From NCBI GenBank assembly GCA_015852425.1, contig JAAAIG010000369.1, forward strand, positions 19,569 to 35,264: a stretch of DNA of 15,696 bases, written 5' to 3'. Of this stretch, positions 1-12,139 are shown in pieces. The notes beneath the pieces are model-generated. The model was not told the origin of the DNA. It did no database searches and saw only the letters and a list, made by a program, of their open reading frames with translations. The first letter of the stretch is position 1, and every line of letters starts with the position of its first letter. The position numbers were made by a program, and so were the translations under genes. Source of the stretch: Gryganskiella cystojenkinii. Taxonomy: Eukaryota; Mortierellomycota; Mortierellomycetes; Mortierellales; Mortierellaceae.

Positions 1-2
1 TT

Positions 3-33
<31 letters not shown>

Positions 34-118
34 TCAAGTCCAACATCGCCATTACATTCATTGGACACTCCCATTCCATTGCCTCCTCCATCACCCCCCT
101 CATTCTATATACACATTA
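1..118 (+). promoter_or_regulatory. Homopolymer T tract and pyrimidine-rich leader of the PUF6-like gene
   Basis: The window opens with 26 T residues (1-26). A C/T-rich stretch follows and runs to the start codon at 119, whose context is ATTAATGG. Pyrimidine-rich leaders directly before the ATG are common in fungal genes. The T run may be part of the promoter or just a low-complexity tract at the window edge. I see no convincing TATA box; the TATATA at about 107-112 is too close to the ATG to be one. Confidence 0.4.
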
Positions 119-2331
119 ATGGCTGTCTCCAAGCGTAAATCTGCCAGCATCACTGCTGAGCCTGCTGCCAAGAAGGTCAAGACCCCCAAAGAATCCAAAG
201 GCGCTGTCGCCCCCTCATCGGGCAAGAAGACCCTCTTTGGCAAGGTCCTTGACGAGGAGGAAGGTCAGGACGACGAGGATGAGGGCGAGCTCGAAGCCGA
301 ACCTATCCGTGACGACGATGAACAAAACAGCATGGATGTCGATACCACCGCTAACGCAGCTCCTCAAAGACCAAAGATTCGTAAGTGTGCTTTCAACCGA
401 ACAACGTCTCGTTTATTTTATCCTTCTAACAGAAGAAACTCTCTTACGAACCGTGCCTGCACCTCCTCAGATAAGGAGATTTTACTAACCGTTCTTTCTA
501 ATATTCTTCCATTTTGTTCCACTGTTCTCTTCGTCGACCGTCTCGGACTTGCCCACCATTATACGCCCACAACCAACTCACAAACCAACGATATCAACAA
601 CAACAGCCACCAAGGAGCAGAACGCACAAAAGAAGGCCCTCCGTGATGAGCGTCGTTCGCACAAGCCCAACGCTGAATTGATCTACCCTGCCAAGAAGAT
701 CTGGGAGCGTCTTCGTCTCAAGGAGGCCCCCAAGGCCGAGCGTCAACAGGCCATGAAGGAAATGATGGACTTGGTCACGGGCAAGGTTCAGGAGTTGATT
801 TTCAAGCACGACATGTCCCGTATTATTCAATCCTGCCTCAAGCACGGTAACGAGGCTCAGCGCAACGTCATTGCTGGAGAACTTGTCGGTCATTACCTCA
901 CGCTTTCCAAATCCATGTACGGTCGATTCATCGTTGTCAAGATTCTTCACTACTGTCAAAAGTACCGCGAGGCGATCATCAAGGAGTTTTATGGAAAAGT
1001 CCGTCAGTTGATCAAGCACAAGGAGGCCTCAGAGATTATCGAGGACGCCTATTCGACCTATGCCAACTCTGCTCAGAGAGCTGCCCTGATCCAGGAGTTC
1101 TATGGACCCGAGTTCCGCCTCTTCAAGATTGAGGACAAGAAGACTCTGAGCGAGATTTTGGAGCAGAACCCTTCCAAGAAGGAGAACATCATGAAGCATC
1201 TCTTGGAGACCTTGACGGGATGCATGGAGAAGGGAACTGTCGGATTCAGCATTGTTCACCGTGGATTGCTCGAGTACTTTGAGCATGCTGATGCCAAGGG
1301 TATCCAAGTAAGAGTTGATCTGCATGTTATTCAATGAGGCTATCTGGGCCAATAGTGTTTTCTAACCCTACACTTATTTATCGCTGCTATAGGAAATGTT
1401 GGATGTCATGAAGGAGCAGGCTGTCGAGATTTTGCACACAAAGGAGGGCGCTCAGGTCGCGATGCTTTGTCTCTTGCACGCCTCGCCCAAGGATCGTAAG
1501 GCGATGTTGAAGACGATGAAGCCCTTTGTGGTCAAGATCTGCAAGGAGGAATACGGTCACATGGTCATGTTGAGGATGTTCGACGTTGTCGACGATACCG
1601 TGTTGATGAGCAAGGCCATCTTGGCCGAGATTATCAAGGAGATGGAGGATATTGCCAAGGACAAGTTTGGTCGTCGTGTGATCCTGTACTTGCTCGCTGG
1701 ACGGTCACCCAAGTACATCTCGCCCCAGAGCATTGATCTCCTGGCCAAGGGTGATATTGTCAGAGCCAACACCAGTAAGAAGGATGCAACTGTTCGTGCC
1801 TCCGAATTGCTCGGTTACATCTCCCCCGCCTTGATCTCGATGATTGCGACCAAGACCCGTCAGCTGACGAGCGAGCCTCTCGCTTGCCAGGTTGTCTTCG
1901 AGACCATGTTGCATGCCACCGGTGATAAGCAGCCCGCTGTTGATGCGCTTTTGGAGTTGGCGGCCAAGAACCCCTCAGAGTCAACCTCAGAAGAACCCCA
2001 TGTGTTGTTGACGATGCCCACAGATCGTTTCTACAAGACCTTGGTCCAGTCCGATTACAAGACGCCCAAAGCCGAGCCAAGCTTACATTTCGGCAAGGGT
2101 CTTTTGCAGAAGATTTCGCCCTATATCGGATTCTATATCACTCAAGGATCAGGCGCTTTCATTGTTTTGGCCTTGTTGGAGAACCCCGAGACCGCTGAGG
2201 AGACCAAGAAGTTGTTGACGTCCAAGAGTGCTGGATCCTCAATAACTGTTCAGAAGGAGATGGAGAAGTTGATCAAGGGCAAGGGCGAGAAGGAACATCA
2301 AGCTGTCCGTCTGATCTTGAAGACCCTCTAA
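119..2331 (+). CDS. PUF6: Pumilio-family ribosome-biogenesis protein, PUF6/PUM3 (Penguin) type
   Basis: The three exons are 119-380, 607-1307 and 1393-2331, giving about 633 aa. Splice phases agree: intron 1 is phase 1 and intron 2 (85 nt, branch CTAAC near 1363) is phase 0. Residues 1-87 hold a nuclear-localisation-like basic patch (KRK at 5-7, PAAKKVKTPK at about 15-24) and an acidic stretch at about 45-61. From about residue 95 a long alpha-helical Pumilio-repeat array follows (KHDMSRIIQSCLKHG, YGRFIVVKILHYC, KEGAQVAMLCLLHAS, YGHMVMLRMFDVVDD, KFGRRVILYLL). The last 150 or so residues match the CPL region found only in Puf6/PUM3 proteins (GSGAFIVLALLENPE). In yeast the family acts in the nucleolus in 60S ribosome assembly and represses ASH1 mRNA. 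Length fits the family (yeast about 656 aa, human about 648 aa). A very small exon hidden within intron 1 cannot be excluded, but the acceptor at 606 is the first AG after the branch site. Confidence 0.94.
381..606 (+). other. Intron 1 of the PUF6-like gene, with a distant branch site
   Basis: The donor is GTAAGT at 381. A perfect TACTAAC branch sequence lies at 483-489, and the next AG dinucleotide after 478 is the acceptor at 605-606. This leaves an AG-free zone of about 126 nt. The splice joins codon phase 1 to the exon encoding TKEQNAQKKALRDERR. The branch-to-acceptor distance of about 117 nt is long for a compact fungal intron. Confidence 0.75.
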
Positions 2332-3089
2332 AGGGGGGGTTTCTTTAAAAAAAAACTCGCTCTTGCTTTTTATATCTCTCCTTTTACCTCGCGCATCCAC
2401 TCCTCAGCATATATCATGTACAAGCATCTTTTTCTTTCTCGCTCTCCCTCACTCTCTTTTTCTTTTACATTAACACATTAAACTATCAAAAATATGCATA
2501 ACCCCATGTGTCCTGACAATCTGTCTACACTCAGAGTCTTAAGCTTGTTGACCTGACTCCACAAAGATTGCGTTCTGGCTGATGCCGAAAAAAAAGGGCA
2601 GGAGCGGCTTGTGAATTTACGAGTAGGCAGCGGGAGGGACGGCAATCATGCAGCGTGTGGCTTAGAACACGCCAGCGTGTTCTCTTTCGCGCCATGGCGG
2701 GGTTTTTTTGACGACAGAGCGGGACAATCGAAGCGCCTGAACGCCAGTGACGCTCGCTTTTTTTTTTTTAGAATAAAAATTAAAATTAGAGGGTTTTTTA
2801 TCGTTGATTTTCCTTGCAGGACTGGAAAGTCCCGAATTTCCATGTTGAACGTGCCTGAAAGTCAAGCAGGATGCAACGGAATATCCTTGTTTTACTTCTC
2901 TAACCTTTCGTGTAACCCATTTTCCTTCTTTCCATCAAACCCCGGCAATTTTTTCTCCTCTCGTAACCTTCCTGACTTCTTAACACACACTCACTCAGTA
3001 ACAAGCGAGGGTAGTCGGCACAAGAGAATAATTTTCCAACGGGTGTAAAAGAAAACGCTTGCTCTTTCTCTCCTCCTTTTTTTTACACG
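2332..3089. other. Intergenic region: PUF6 3' end and promoter of the membrane-protein gene
   Basis: No gene is seen in these 758 bases. They contain a run of G (2333-2339), A-rich and CT-rich low-complexity DNA, and a GC-richer patch at 2590-2720. The patch holds the perfect inverted repeat AGAACACG-ccag-CGTGTTCT (2664-2683). A C/T-rich leader (3050-3085) precedes the next start codon. The apparent ORF at 2611-3048 is low-complexity and resembles nothing I know. No canonical AATAAA occurs directly after the PUF6 stop. Confidence 0.6.
2664..2683. promoter_or_regulatory. Perfect 8-bp inverted repeat, possible protein-binding palindrome
   Basis: The arms AGAACACG (2664-2671) and CGTGTTCT (2676-2683) are exact reverse complements around the 4-bp spacer CCAG. 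The site lies about 400 bp upstream of the next start codon, in the most GC-rich part of the intergenic region. It has the dyad shape of a homodimer binding site, but no function can be assigned from sequence alone. Confidence 0.3.
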
Positions 3090-4975
3090 ATGACTTTGAC
3101 CTTGCAACAAATCAGACCGGCCCTGATGCTCGTCGTTGTCCTCACCGCCTTTGGTTTTATTCAGTTCGCGCTTTATTTTATGGGTAACATATAGGATCCT
3201 ACAATTCAACGTTCAAACACGGGAGGACCGGATTACAATTGATATGAACGATCCTTGATGTTTATAACCTTTTACGTCCTTTTTTTCCGTGATAAATTGT
3301 AGATTCCAATCGCTCAAGAAATCCGAATAGCTTGACAACATCAAAAGAGCTGCTCCACTTTATAGACACGAGTCTTGAGGCCCGACATCGACTCAGGACC
3401 CCGATCACGATCATCACAGCGGTCAGTGAGAATCATCTGTGTTCACTCGAAGCCTTCCTGTACGATCTGGATCGAGTGTTTGACCGGTTCGGATCCAGCA
3501 CCGGTCTCTCAGGGACAAGAACATCAGTGGATCAGGCAAAAGAAGTCCAGAGGAGAGAGCGGGAGAAACTCAAGAAGTTGAAAAGAAAGGAGGAACGGGT
3601 AAAGAATTGTCAAAGGTATATCGAGACAAGTCCAGACCTGGCGATTCTCCGAAAGAACGACGAAGCTCTAGAAACAAATATCACAGCGTCAATCGAGACG
3701 AGGGTAGCGAGAACTGGCAAGGCAAAATCAAAATCAAAGTTGCCGTCTCGGAAAGATGACAAGAGCGCAAAAGTCAAGAAAGAGGACAGGGATACCGCAG
3801 CCGACGAAGAGGATCATACAACCAATGTCAATCTAGAAGTTATCCAAAGCGGAGAGGATGAAGATAACGATGAAATGGAGGAAGAGGATGAACCTGACGA
3901 GTCTGAGGGTGAGGTGACAGAGGAAGAGGATCAAGAAATGGCAACCCAAGGGCCATTGGACAGGACCACTACTGCTGAGATCCAGCCCGGCAGCAAAAGT
4001 AAAGACATGCACAAAGGCGGCCTCAACACCGGTGATGGCGTCGAGGACGACAATGATGAAGTCTGGCCTCGTCTAATCGTCTACAATTTGGGCATGGGTA
4101 ACAACAAGAAGAAACTGAGGCGCTTCCAAGCCCTGATCGAGGCTGGGTACATTGACGAGATTCACGATTTCGATTTCGACCGCCGTCCAGCGTTTTGGAG
4201 ACTCGGAACCGAGACCCGAGGTCAATATGGCTGGAAAGCTGGTATAATGGAAGAAGTCAGTCAAAGGATACTCGTCTCCCAGAGCAATAATCACCCTCCC
4301 GCAGGCAGTCAAAAAACAAGAATCGGTAAGAGCAAAGTCCTGCCTTCAGACTTGACCGATGATACCCCACAAACACAAAAGGAGCAACCTCAATTACGAA
4401 AACAAGAAGATCACGAATCGAATCAATCTCAAGCAGCCCACACCCCGAGCCATATCCTCCTCTGGTTGGATTCAGGGGATCGCATCTCGTTACCGTTCCT
4501 GCGCTGGTTACCCTTTTCATCCTCGCTCCGTCAATTGGGAGTCTGGACACCACAATCCCAGGATGACTTTCAGAATTGGACCCATACAGGACTACTAGAG
4601 TACTATCACGATTCCATGGAAAAGTTCGTACAGGGCGAGACCAATTGTAACGGCGCCGTGATCGCTTGGGATCTCGACAACAACAACCACCACCACGATA
4701 AAAACGGTATTCTTCAGGACTGGATCGCCTGTGCCAAGGACGAGTCCTGTATTGCCCCCCAGGGTTCCTCCCGGGCAAATCATCGACAGGACCAGTCAGC
4801 CTTAACGTACCTAATCAAGAAGCAGTTCAACAGCACGAGTCCACAATCGCCAACGGATCGAGGTCGAGACCGCATCTGTTTCGGGATGCCTGTCGAGTTC
4901 GGGGTTCTAGTGAATCAAGACCGATATTGCAAAGAGGCAATCGCCCGGAACCAGAACCACGTCATTTCTGATTAG
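3090..4975 (+). CDS. Type II membrane protein with a glycosyltransferase-like luminal domain
   Basis: The exons are 3090-3183 and 3303-4975, joined in phase 1 across a 119-nt intron (donor GGTAAC, acceptor TTGTAG), giving about 588 aa. The first exon is almost entirely a short N-terminus plus one hydrophobic segment (about residues 11-31, LMLVVVLTAFGFIQFALYF), so an N-in, lumen-out signal anchor typical of Golgi enzymes is likely. Charged, coiled-coil-like sequence follows, then a strongly acidic linker (about 198-246). The C-terminal half looks like a nucleotide-diphospho-sugar transferase fold of the DUF1647-like type: LIVYNLGMG (about 289), the acidic WLDSGDRI (from 419), CAKDESCIAPQGS (about 508-520) and HRQDQSAL (525-532). 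Without the small first exon the long ORF would lack both an ATG start and the anchor. The domain assignment is from memory of motif order; donor and acceptor sugars are unknown. Confidence 0.82.
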
Positions 4976-5164
4976 ATCACAAGTGTCATATATATTTAAC
5001 AAAAGTTATAGGATATGAATATTTGTGTTATGTACAATGCTAATGTTTTTATTCCGTTTGAAAATGGAAAAAAAAAAAAAAAACAGGTGGTGAAAGGAAT
5101 CCCAAAAAAAGAAGTGGAGAGAAAAGAGAATATCGAAGGATATTCACAATTTTGCGGGTGAAAT
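4976..5164. other. Convergent 3' ends, with a 16-bp A tract
   Basis: This is the short gap between the stop codon of the membrane-protein gene (+) and that of glucose-6-phosphate isomerase (-). It is AT-rich and carries an uninterrupted A run at 5068-5083. Transcripts from both sides probably overlap here. I see no clear terminator element and no canonical AATAAA on either strand. Confidence 0.5.
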
Positions 5165-7087
<1,923 letters not shown>

Positions 7088-7250
7088 TTTGAGATTTGAT
7101 TATGGGAGGGATGGGGTGATGGAGGGGAATGAGAAGAGGAGAGTGGGGGAGTGATGAGTGATTGAATGAAACGAAAAAGAAAAAGAAGAGAGAAATGAAA
7201 GAAAGAAAACGTCAGTCCTCTTTACTTTTTTTTTTCTTTTTTTACTTTCC
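7088..7250 (-). promoter_or_regulatory. Pyrimidine-rich leader and core promoter region of GPI
   Basis: Read on the coding (minus) strand, the roughly 120 bases before the GPI ATG are almost all C and T, broken by ATTCAATCACTC-like stretches. Upstream of that are A/T homopolymer blocks (about 7225-7245). CT blocks near the transcription start are typical of strongly expressed fungal genes, which suits a glycolytic enzyme. No convincing TATA box is seen. Confidence 0.4.
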
Positions 7251-8595
7251 CACCACTTCGCAATAAATTGTTTCTTCCAAATCGATGGTTCCAACGCCGC
7301 TCCACTTTTCAGCTATTCGATCTGATCTGCCTTTCTTTTGCTTTCTTCCTTTCTCCTCAAAGCCTTATCAGTCGATCCGACCCATTGACACACTCGATCG
7401 TTCACTCGTTCCTTTTCTGGCATCTTATCCTGTCCATACATACTCCCCGGGGCTCTATTTTACTAAGCCAGATCGAACTTGGATGAATAAGAGGATAGAA
7501 GTCCTTGCTAAGCCTCTTCTCTCCAACTTTTTTCCGTCTCTCTTTTTTCTTTTTCTTGCGCAGTGGGTGTGCAACAACACGGCGCCGGTGCACGACTTTG
7601 CATGCGTTTGGGGTTGGCACTGATTTCTTTCGTACCATGCCCTACCATTCATACCGTACACACTTTTTACCCATCTTCTTTGTCTACTCCTTGTTTTCTT
7701 ACGTGTAGCCAAGTGGGAAAGAGCAAACCGTTTCTTGATTCATGCCACATCACATCTTTTCACATTTTTCAATATCATGAATCAAAGATAATACCGAGAA
7801 ACTAAAATTGGAAATGAAACCCTCGCACCTCTCCAGAACAGGAACGACTTTATCCGTTTTACCACATAACAAGTCAGGAGAGGCGTTTTCCTTTCAGCTC
7901 TGTACGCCTCTGTCATCAACTTTGTTCAAAGGCGCCAGAGGAGCAGGGACGGAAAATAGGAAAAGAGGGGGGTGTCAACAAAGTATCATAACACGAGGTT
8001 GTTCTTTTGGTGCCAATTGTTCTTCAAGGCGAAAGAAAACATATAAAGATAATCCTCTCGCCCCAACAAGGTCTTGGACAAACCGTTGGAAAACAACAAC
8101 TGTGATGTGCGAAAAACACGACAGGAGCCGTCGCAAAGGACCAATTCCAATGATCCGCCAGATAGGTGGCAATACTGTAGCATCGTAAAGCACAACAAAG
8201 AAAAAGACAGGGCCTTCCGCCGCTTTCGATAACGAAACACAAAAAAAAAAACTCTGTTGGGTTTCTGTCAAACTATTTTGGGTTGGGGCAGAGATAAAGT
8301 CGTCTTTGGGAGATCTAATCTTTGTTTTTTCCCACCCACATGCAGAAAAAATATTCTCCGCTCACCAACAACCAATTTACGCGGCAAGAAAAAAAGTAAA
8401 TAGAAGGATACTTTTTGGTTCTTTTTTTTTATCATCTTGAAAGGGAGCGCTTTGCTCTGGCGACTTTTATCCCTTTCATAGTAAACAATTTCCAAAGTTC
8501 TAGCTATTGTTCTATGTGCTTTTTCTGTTGAGTTCTAAATACATTTTTTTTGTTGGAGAAGAGGATAATGGGGAATACATGCGTCGTTGCACTCT
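7251..8595. other. Long intergenic stretch between GPI and phosphoglycerate mutase, no gene seen
   Basis: I find no credible coding or RNA gene here. Short ORFs (for example 7285-7623 and 7808-8188 on +) are compositionally random, rich in S, F and P or R and K, and lack recognisable motifs. I looked for tRNA B boxes and for signature sequences of U1, U2, U4, U5 and U6 RNA and saw none. The right part should contain the 3' UTR of the minus-strand mutase gene, and the left part the upstream regulatory region of GPI. Homopolymer A and T runs are scattered (for example 8241-8251 and 8422-8431). Confidence 0.55.
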
Positions 8596-10644
8596 TTACT
8601 CCTGAAGCAAGCTCTGTCCGTTCATCTCGGCGGGGACATCCAATCCCATGACCTTCAACATTGTAGGGGCAACATCGCAAAGGGCTCCCTTGGTCTCGCC
8701 AAACTTGTGAACCTTGCTCGTCATCACAAAGGGAACACGGGCACAGGTATGGGCGGTATGAGGGGTCGAGAAATCGTCCGACAACATCTTTTCGGCGTTA
8801 CCGTGGTCCGCGGTCACGAACAAGATGTAGTTATGCTTCACACATGCCTCGTAAATGGTTCCAATAGCAGCATCCGTCGCCTCAACACCCTTGATCGCAG
8901 CCTCGTAAACACCAGTGTGTCCGACCATATCAGGAGGGGCAAAGTTGCACATGATAAAGGGGAACTTGCCTGTAGCGATCTCCTCCGCGACCTTGTCACC
9001 AACAGCCTGGGCAGACATCTCGGGTTGCAAGTCATAGGTGGCGACCTTAGGCGAAGCAATCAAATCGCGGTGCTCGCCATCGAACTGAGCCTCGCTTCCA
9101 CCGTTAAAGAAGAACGTAACGTGAGCGTACTTCTCCGTCTCGGCAACGTGGCACTGGGGGATGTGCTTCTTGGCCAACCACTCGGCCAAGACGTTGGTCA
9201 TGGACTGAGCGGGGAAAGCGACGGGGAAGGGGAAATCACCCTTGTACTGGGTCATGGTGGTGATGTGCAAGTTCTTGGGGAGCTTGACCTCCATGGGGGC
9301 AGGGGCGATTCCCAAGACAGACGAGATCTCACGCATACGATCCGAGCGGTAGTTGAAGCAGAAGACACTGTCATCGTCACGGATCAAGCCCTCCTCATTG
9401 ACAATGATGGGCTTCAAGAACTCGTCAGTGATATCGTTCTTGTAGTTGTCCTCAATAGCCTATAATAGTCACGGTAAAAAAATGTCGAGGATGGGTTAAA
9501 CGTCATAGTCTAACGGGCGCAATTGAAACTTGAGAACGCCAACGATAGCAATATCCTCCTATTACCTGAACAGGGTCGGTTGTCTTCTCGCCAACACCGC
9601 TGACAAGTCCATCGATAGCAATTTTGATACGCTCCCAGCGCTTATCGCGATCCATGGCATAGTAACGACCGGTAATGGTCGCCAACTTTCCATACTTGAT
9701 GTCCTCAATCTTCTCCAACAACTGCTTCAAGTATCCAGCAGCGGAACGAGGGGAGGTATCACGTCCATCTCCGAAAAAGTGAATGTAGACCTCGGGAACC
9801 TGAGCCTCCTTGGCAGCATCCAAAAGAGCAAAGAGATGGTTTATGTGACTGTGGACACCACCGTCAGAGATCTAGAGAATCGAATGTATAATTATTTTTT
9901 TTTGGTCGAAGATAAGTAAAAGGAGATCCAGAGGACAGATATTCTCTTATCAAAATAAAATGATATCATTGATTAGTCTCCTTACCAAGCCCATCAAGTG
10001 AAGACGACCGTTGCCGGCCTTGGCGTGCTCGAACGAGGCTTTGATGTTTTCCAATGTGCCAAACTGCTTCTTGGAGGCAGCAAGATCGATACGGACGATG
10101 TCCTAAAGTTATCCAAGCAAATCAAACAAGAACGTGTTGTCGAGTTAGTTAGTGAGCGAGTGAGCGGACCGAGGGGTACAAGAAAGAGATAGAGTATTGC
10201 ACGATGACGGATCGCAGCCTAACATGTTTTCTTTTTCCATCCACTCCTTTCCTTTTTGTTCCCGTCGAACGCGAGATGATATCATTCTCACGGAACAGGA
10301 GAAAAAAAGCTGAACTAAACATGGAGAGCACTAGAGGAGGGTAGAGGGGAAGGAAGAAGACGGAAGGGTAGACCACTTTGTTTCTGCTGTACCTGGTAGA
10401 CAACACGACCGGCACCAATGTTCAAGTGTCCGACTTCAGAGTTACCCATGAGACCATCGGGGAGACCGACATCGAGGCCATGGGCACCGAGGGTGGTGAA
10501 AGGGTAATCCTTCTCGAACTTGTTCATGTAAGGAGTCTTTGCGTTGCGAATGGCATCACCGCGGGTGTCATTCTCGGGAGAGATTCCCCAGCCGTCAATG
10601 ACGACGCAGACGACGTTGTGCTTGACCGATGCAGCTTGGACCAT
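8596..10644 (-). CDS. 2,3-bisphosphoglycerate-independent phosphoglycerate mutase
   Basis: It converts 3- to 2-phosphoglycerate through a phosphoserine enzyme with two divalent metal ions (Mn2+ in the well-studied bacterial enzymes), in cytosolic glycolysis and gluconeogenesis. The four minus-strand exons are 10644-10393, 10102-9986, 9871-9566 and 9459-8596, all joined in phase 0, giving 512 aa; bacterial homologues have 511-514. The introns are 290, 114 and 106 nt. Asp17 lies in VVIDGWG and the nucleophile Ser69 in MGNSEVGHLNIGAGRVVYQ. ISDGGVHSH begins at 124, with DGRDTSPRSA and GRYYAMDRDKRWER in exon 3. The metal ligands fall at Asp402 and His406 (PPDMVGHTG), Asp443 and His444 (TADHGN) and His462 (TAHT), nearly the same numbering as the Bacillus enzyme. 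The chosen Met begins MVQAASVKHN; an in-frame Met 17 codons upstream is possible but lies in leader-like sequence. This enzyme family is unrelated to the cofactor-dependent mutase of Saccharomyces. Confidence 0.98.
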
Positions 10645-10864
10645 GATTAATGAATTATATAAAGGATGGGTAAAGAGAGTGATGAGAGAATGCAAAAAGA
10701 AGAAGAAAGATCAGCCCAAAGGAAAGGGAATGAAGATAAAAAAAAGAGCAGTGTCTCACAGCATAATCGAGATACAAAGCCACCCGGTGAAGGGACGCGA
10801 TCACTTTATTTTTTCGGATTCCTTCCTTCACCTCCGCACCTCATTCGTTACTCACTTTATAGAC
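10645..10864. promoter_or_regulatory. Divergent promoter between phosphoglycerate mutase and the Cyc2-like gene
   Basis: Only about 220 bp separate the two divergent start codons, so the promoters must share this space. A TATATAAA-like element (10656-10663) sits next to the mutase ATG. It is therefore too close to serve that gene, but it lies about 200 bp upstream of the plus-strand gene. A purine-rich block on + covers 10680-10750. Confidence 0.45.
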
Positions 10865-12137
10865 ATGCTCGGACTCACGAGGATCTCGATCAGGACTGTT
10901 CACTCAAGAGCCACTTCAGCCGCTACTCGGTCCAAGACACATTCCTGGCAACTATGCTGCAGGACAGACGCGATCCGATTCTACTCTAAAACTCATTCTT
11001 CTCCCCCAGCTCGCTCAAAACCCACTCCTCCACCACCAACCGTCAAAAAGACAACGTTTACTCATGGAGATACCTCTCGCGCCCCTAAACCCTCAACAAC
11101 CCGCAACATGATTACTTTCCTCACCGCTTCAGCCCTCGGTGTCGGCGCCTATATCTACCAATTGCAAAAGCATCGGTCCACTGACATCTTCAAGAACCCG
11201 TTCTCCTCTCCCGAAACCCTAACCAACGAGAAATGGACCCCGATCCTGTTGAAGAAAATCACCCCGGTCTCGGAGCATACCTCTCTCTTTGATTTCGAAC
11301 TCGAACATCCCTGTTCGATCCCAATCAGCTCTGCAATCTATGTCAAGGACGATGAGATTCAGGCCATGAGGGCTTATACCCCAGTCCATTCCACGGAACA
11401 GGACCAGTCCTCGTTCCAGTTATTAATCAAGCGTTACAGTGAAGGTCAGGTCTCAAGGTTCATGCACTCGGCGAGACCAGGACAAAAAATTGAGATGCGA
11501 GGACCTGTCGTGATCTGGCCTGGTAATCGATCCGATCTTGAGCAGTGGGATGAGATCGGCATGGTAAGGGCTCAAAACAAAATTGGAAGTTTTTGTCTGA
11601 CTACTTCTCGGACTCGTTTCTGACACGTGTGCGTGTGTATTTTCAATTGAACAATAGATTGCTGGAGGGACAGGTATCACGGCAGTATTGCCGATCATTC
11701 ACTCGGCATTGGGACACCCAGACAAGAAGATCAAAATCTCGCTGTTGTTTGCAGCTCAATCACAGGAGGAGCTCTACTTTAAGGATGAGCTGGATCAATT
11801 GGCCAAGACCTTCCACGATCAGTTCAAGGTCTCTTATGCTATCGATAAACTCCCTGGCGGATCAGCAGTTGGAACAGGCGAAGTGACAGCATGGAAGGGT
11901 CATGTGGGATTTGTGAACCAAGACATGCTCCTGGGTCTCTTACCCGCACCTCAAGAACTATCAAGTGAGGACAACAGAAACAAAGAGACTAAGAGGTCGA
12001 TCGTACTGGTCTGTGGACCTGAGGTTATGGTTAAGCATGTTGCTGGCTCTAGAGGTATGAGCGGACAAGAGCCTGTCCGTGGTGTCCTTGGCGCCATGGG
12101 ATACAAACGGGATCAGGTTTTCCGGTTCCCTAACTAA
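10865..12137 (+). CDS. Mitochondrial FAD/NAD(P)H oxidoreductase, Cyc2-like (cytochrome b5 reductase superfamily)
   Basis: Exons 10865-11563 and 11658-12137 join in phase 0 across a 94-nt intron (ATG|GTAAGG ... AATAG|ATT), giving 392 aa. The N-terminus is basic and serine-rich with few acidic residues, like a mitochondrial presequence, and contains RFYS (38-41), a plausible processing site. A proline-rich stretch and one transmembrane helix (about 82-100, MITFLTASALGVGAYIYQL) follow. The ferredoxin-reductase-type FAD domain has RAYTPVH (169-175, the R-x-Y-[ST] flavin motif) and GP at 213-214. The NAD(P)H domain has IAGGTGITAVLPII from 234 and VCGPE (351-355). The C-terminus (GVLGAMGYKRDQVFRF) recalls yeast Cyc2, an inner-membrane flavoprotein that aids haem attachment to cytochrome c, more than Mcr1. 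The superfamily call is firm; the Cyc2 call is inferred from architecture. Confidence 0.86.
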
Positions 12138-12139
12138 AC

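Noticed and set aside
2664..2683. Resemblance of the palindrome to a steroid-receptor response element
   Set aside because: Fungi lack nuclear steroid receptors and the spacing differs, so the likeness is coincidental.
2611..3048. 145-codon open frame on +
   Set aside because: It has no ATG at its start, is translated from T-rich leader DNA and ends just before the true start of the next gene.
7285..7623. 112-codon open frame on + in the GPI-mutase interval
   Set aside because: Composition is low-complexity (F, S, P), with homopolymer T runs inside. It has no domain and no splice partner.
7808..8188. 126-codon open frame on +
   Set aside because: It has random-looking composition and overlaps several equally long frames on the other strand. 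No motif or promoter context supports it.
8587..9465. 292-codon open frame on + opposite the mutase gene
   Set aside because: It is exactly antisense to phosphoglycerate mutase exon 4, whose codon bias keeps stops out of the opposite strand. The predicted protein has no recognisable motif.
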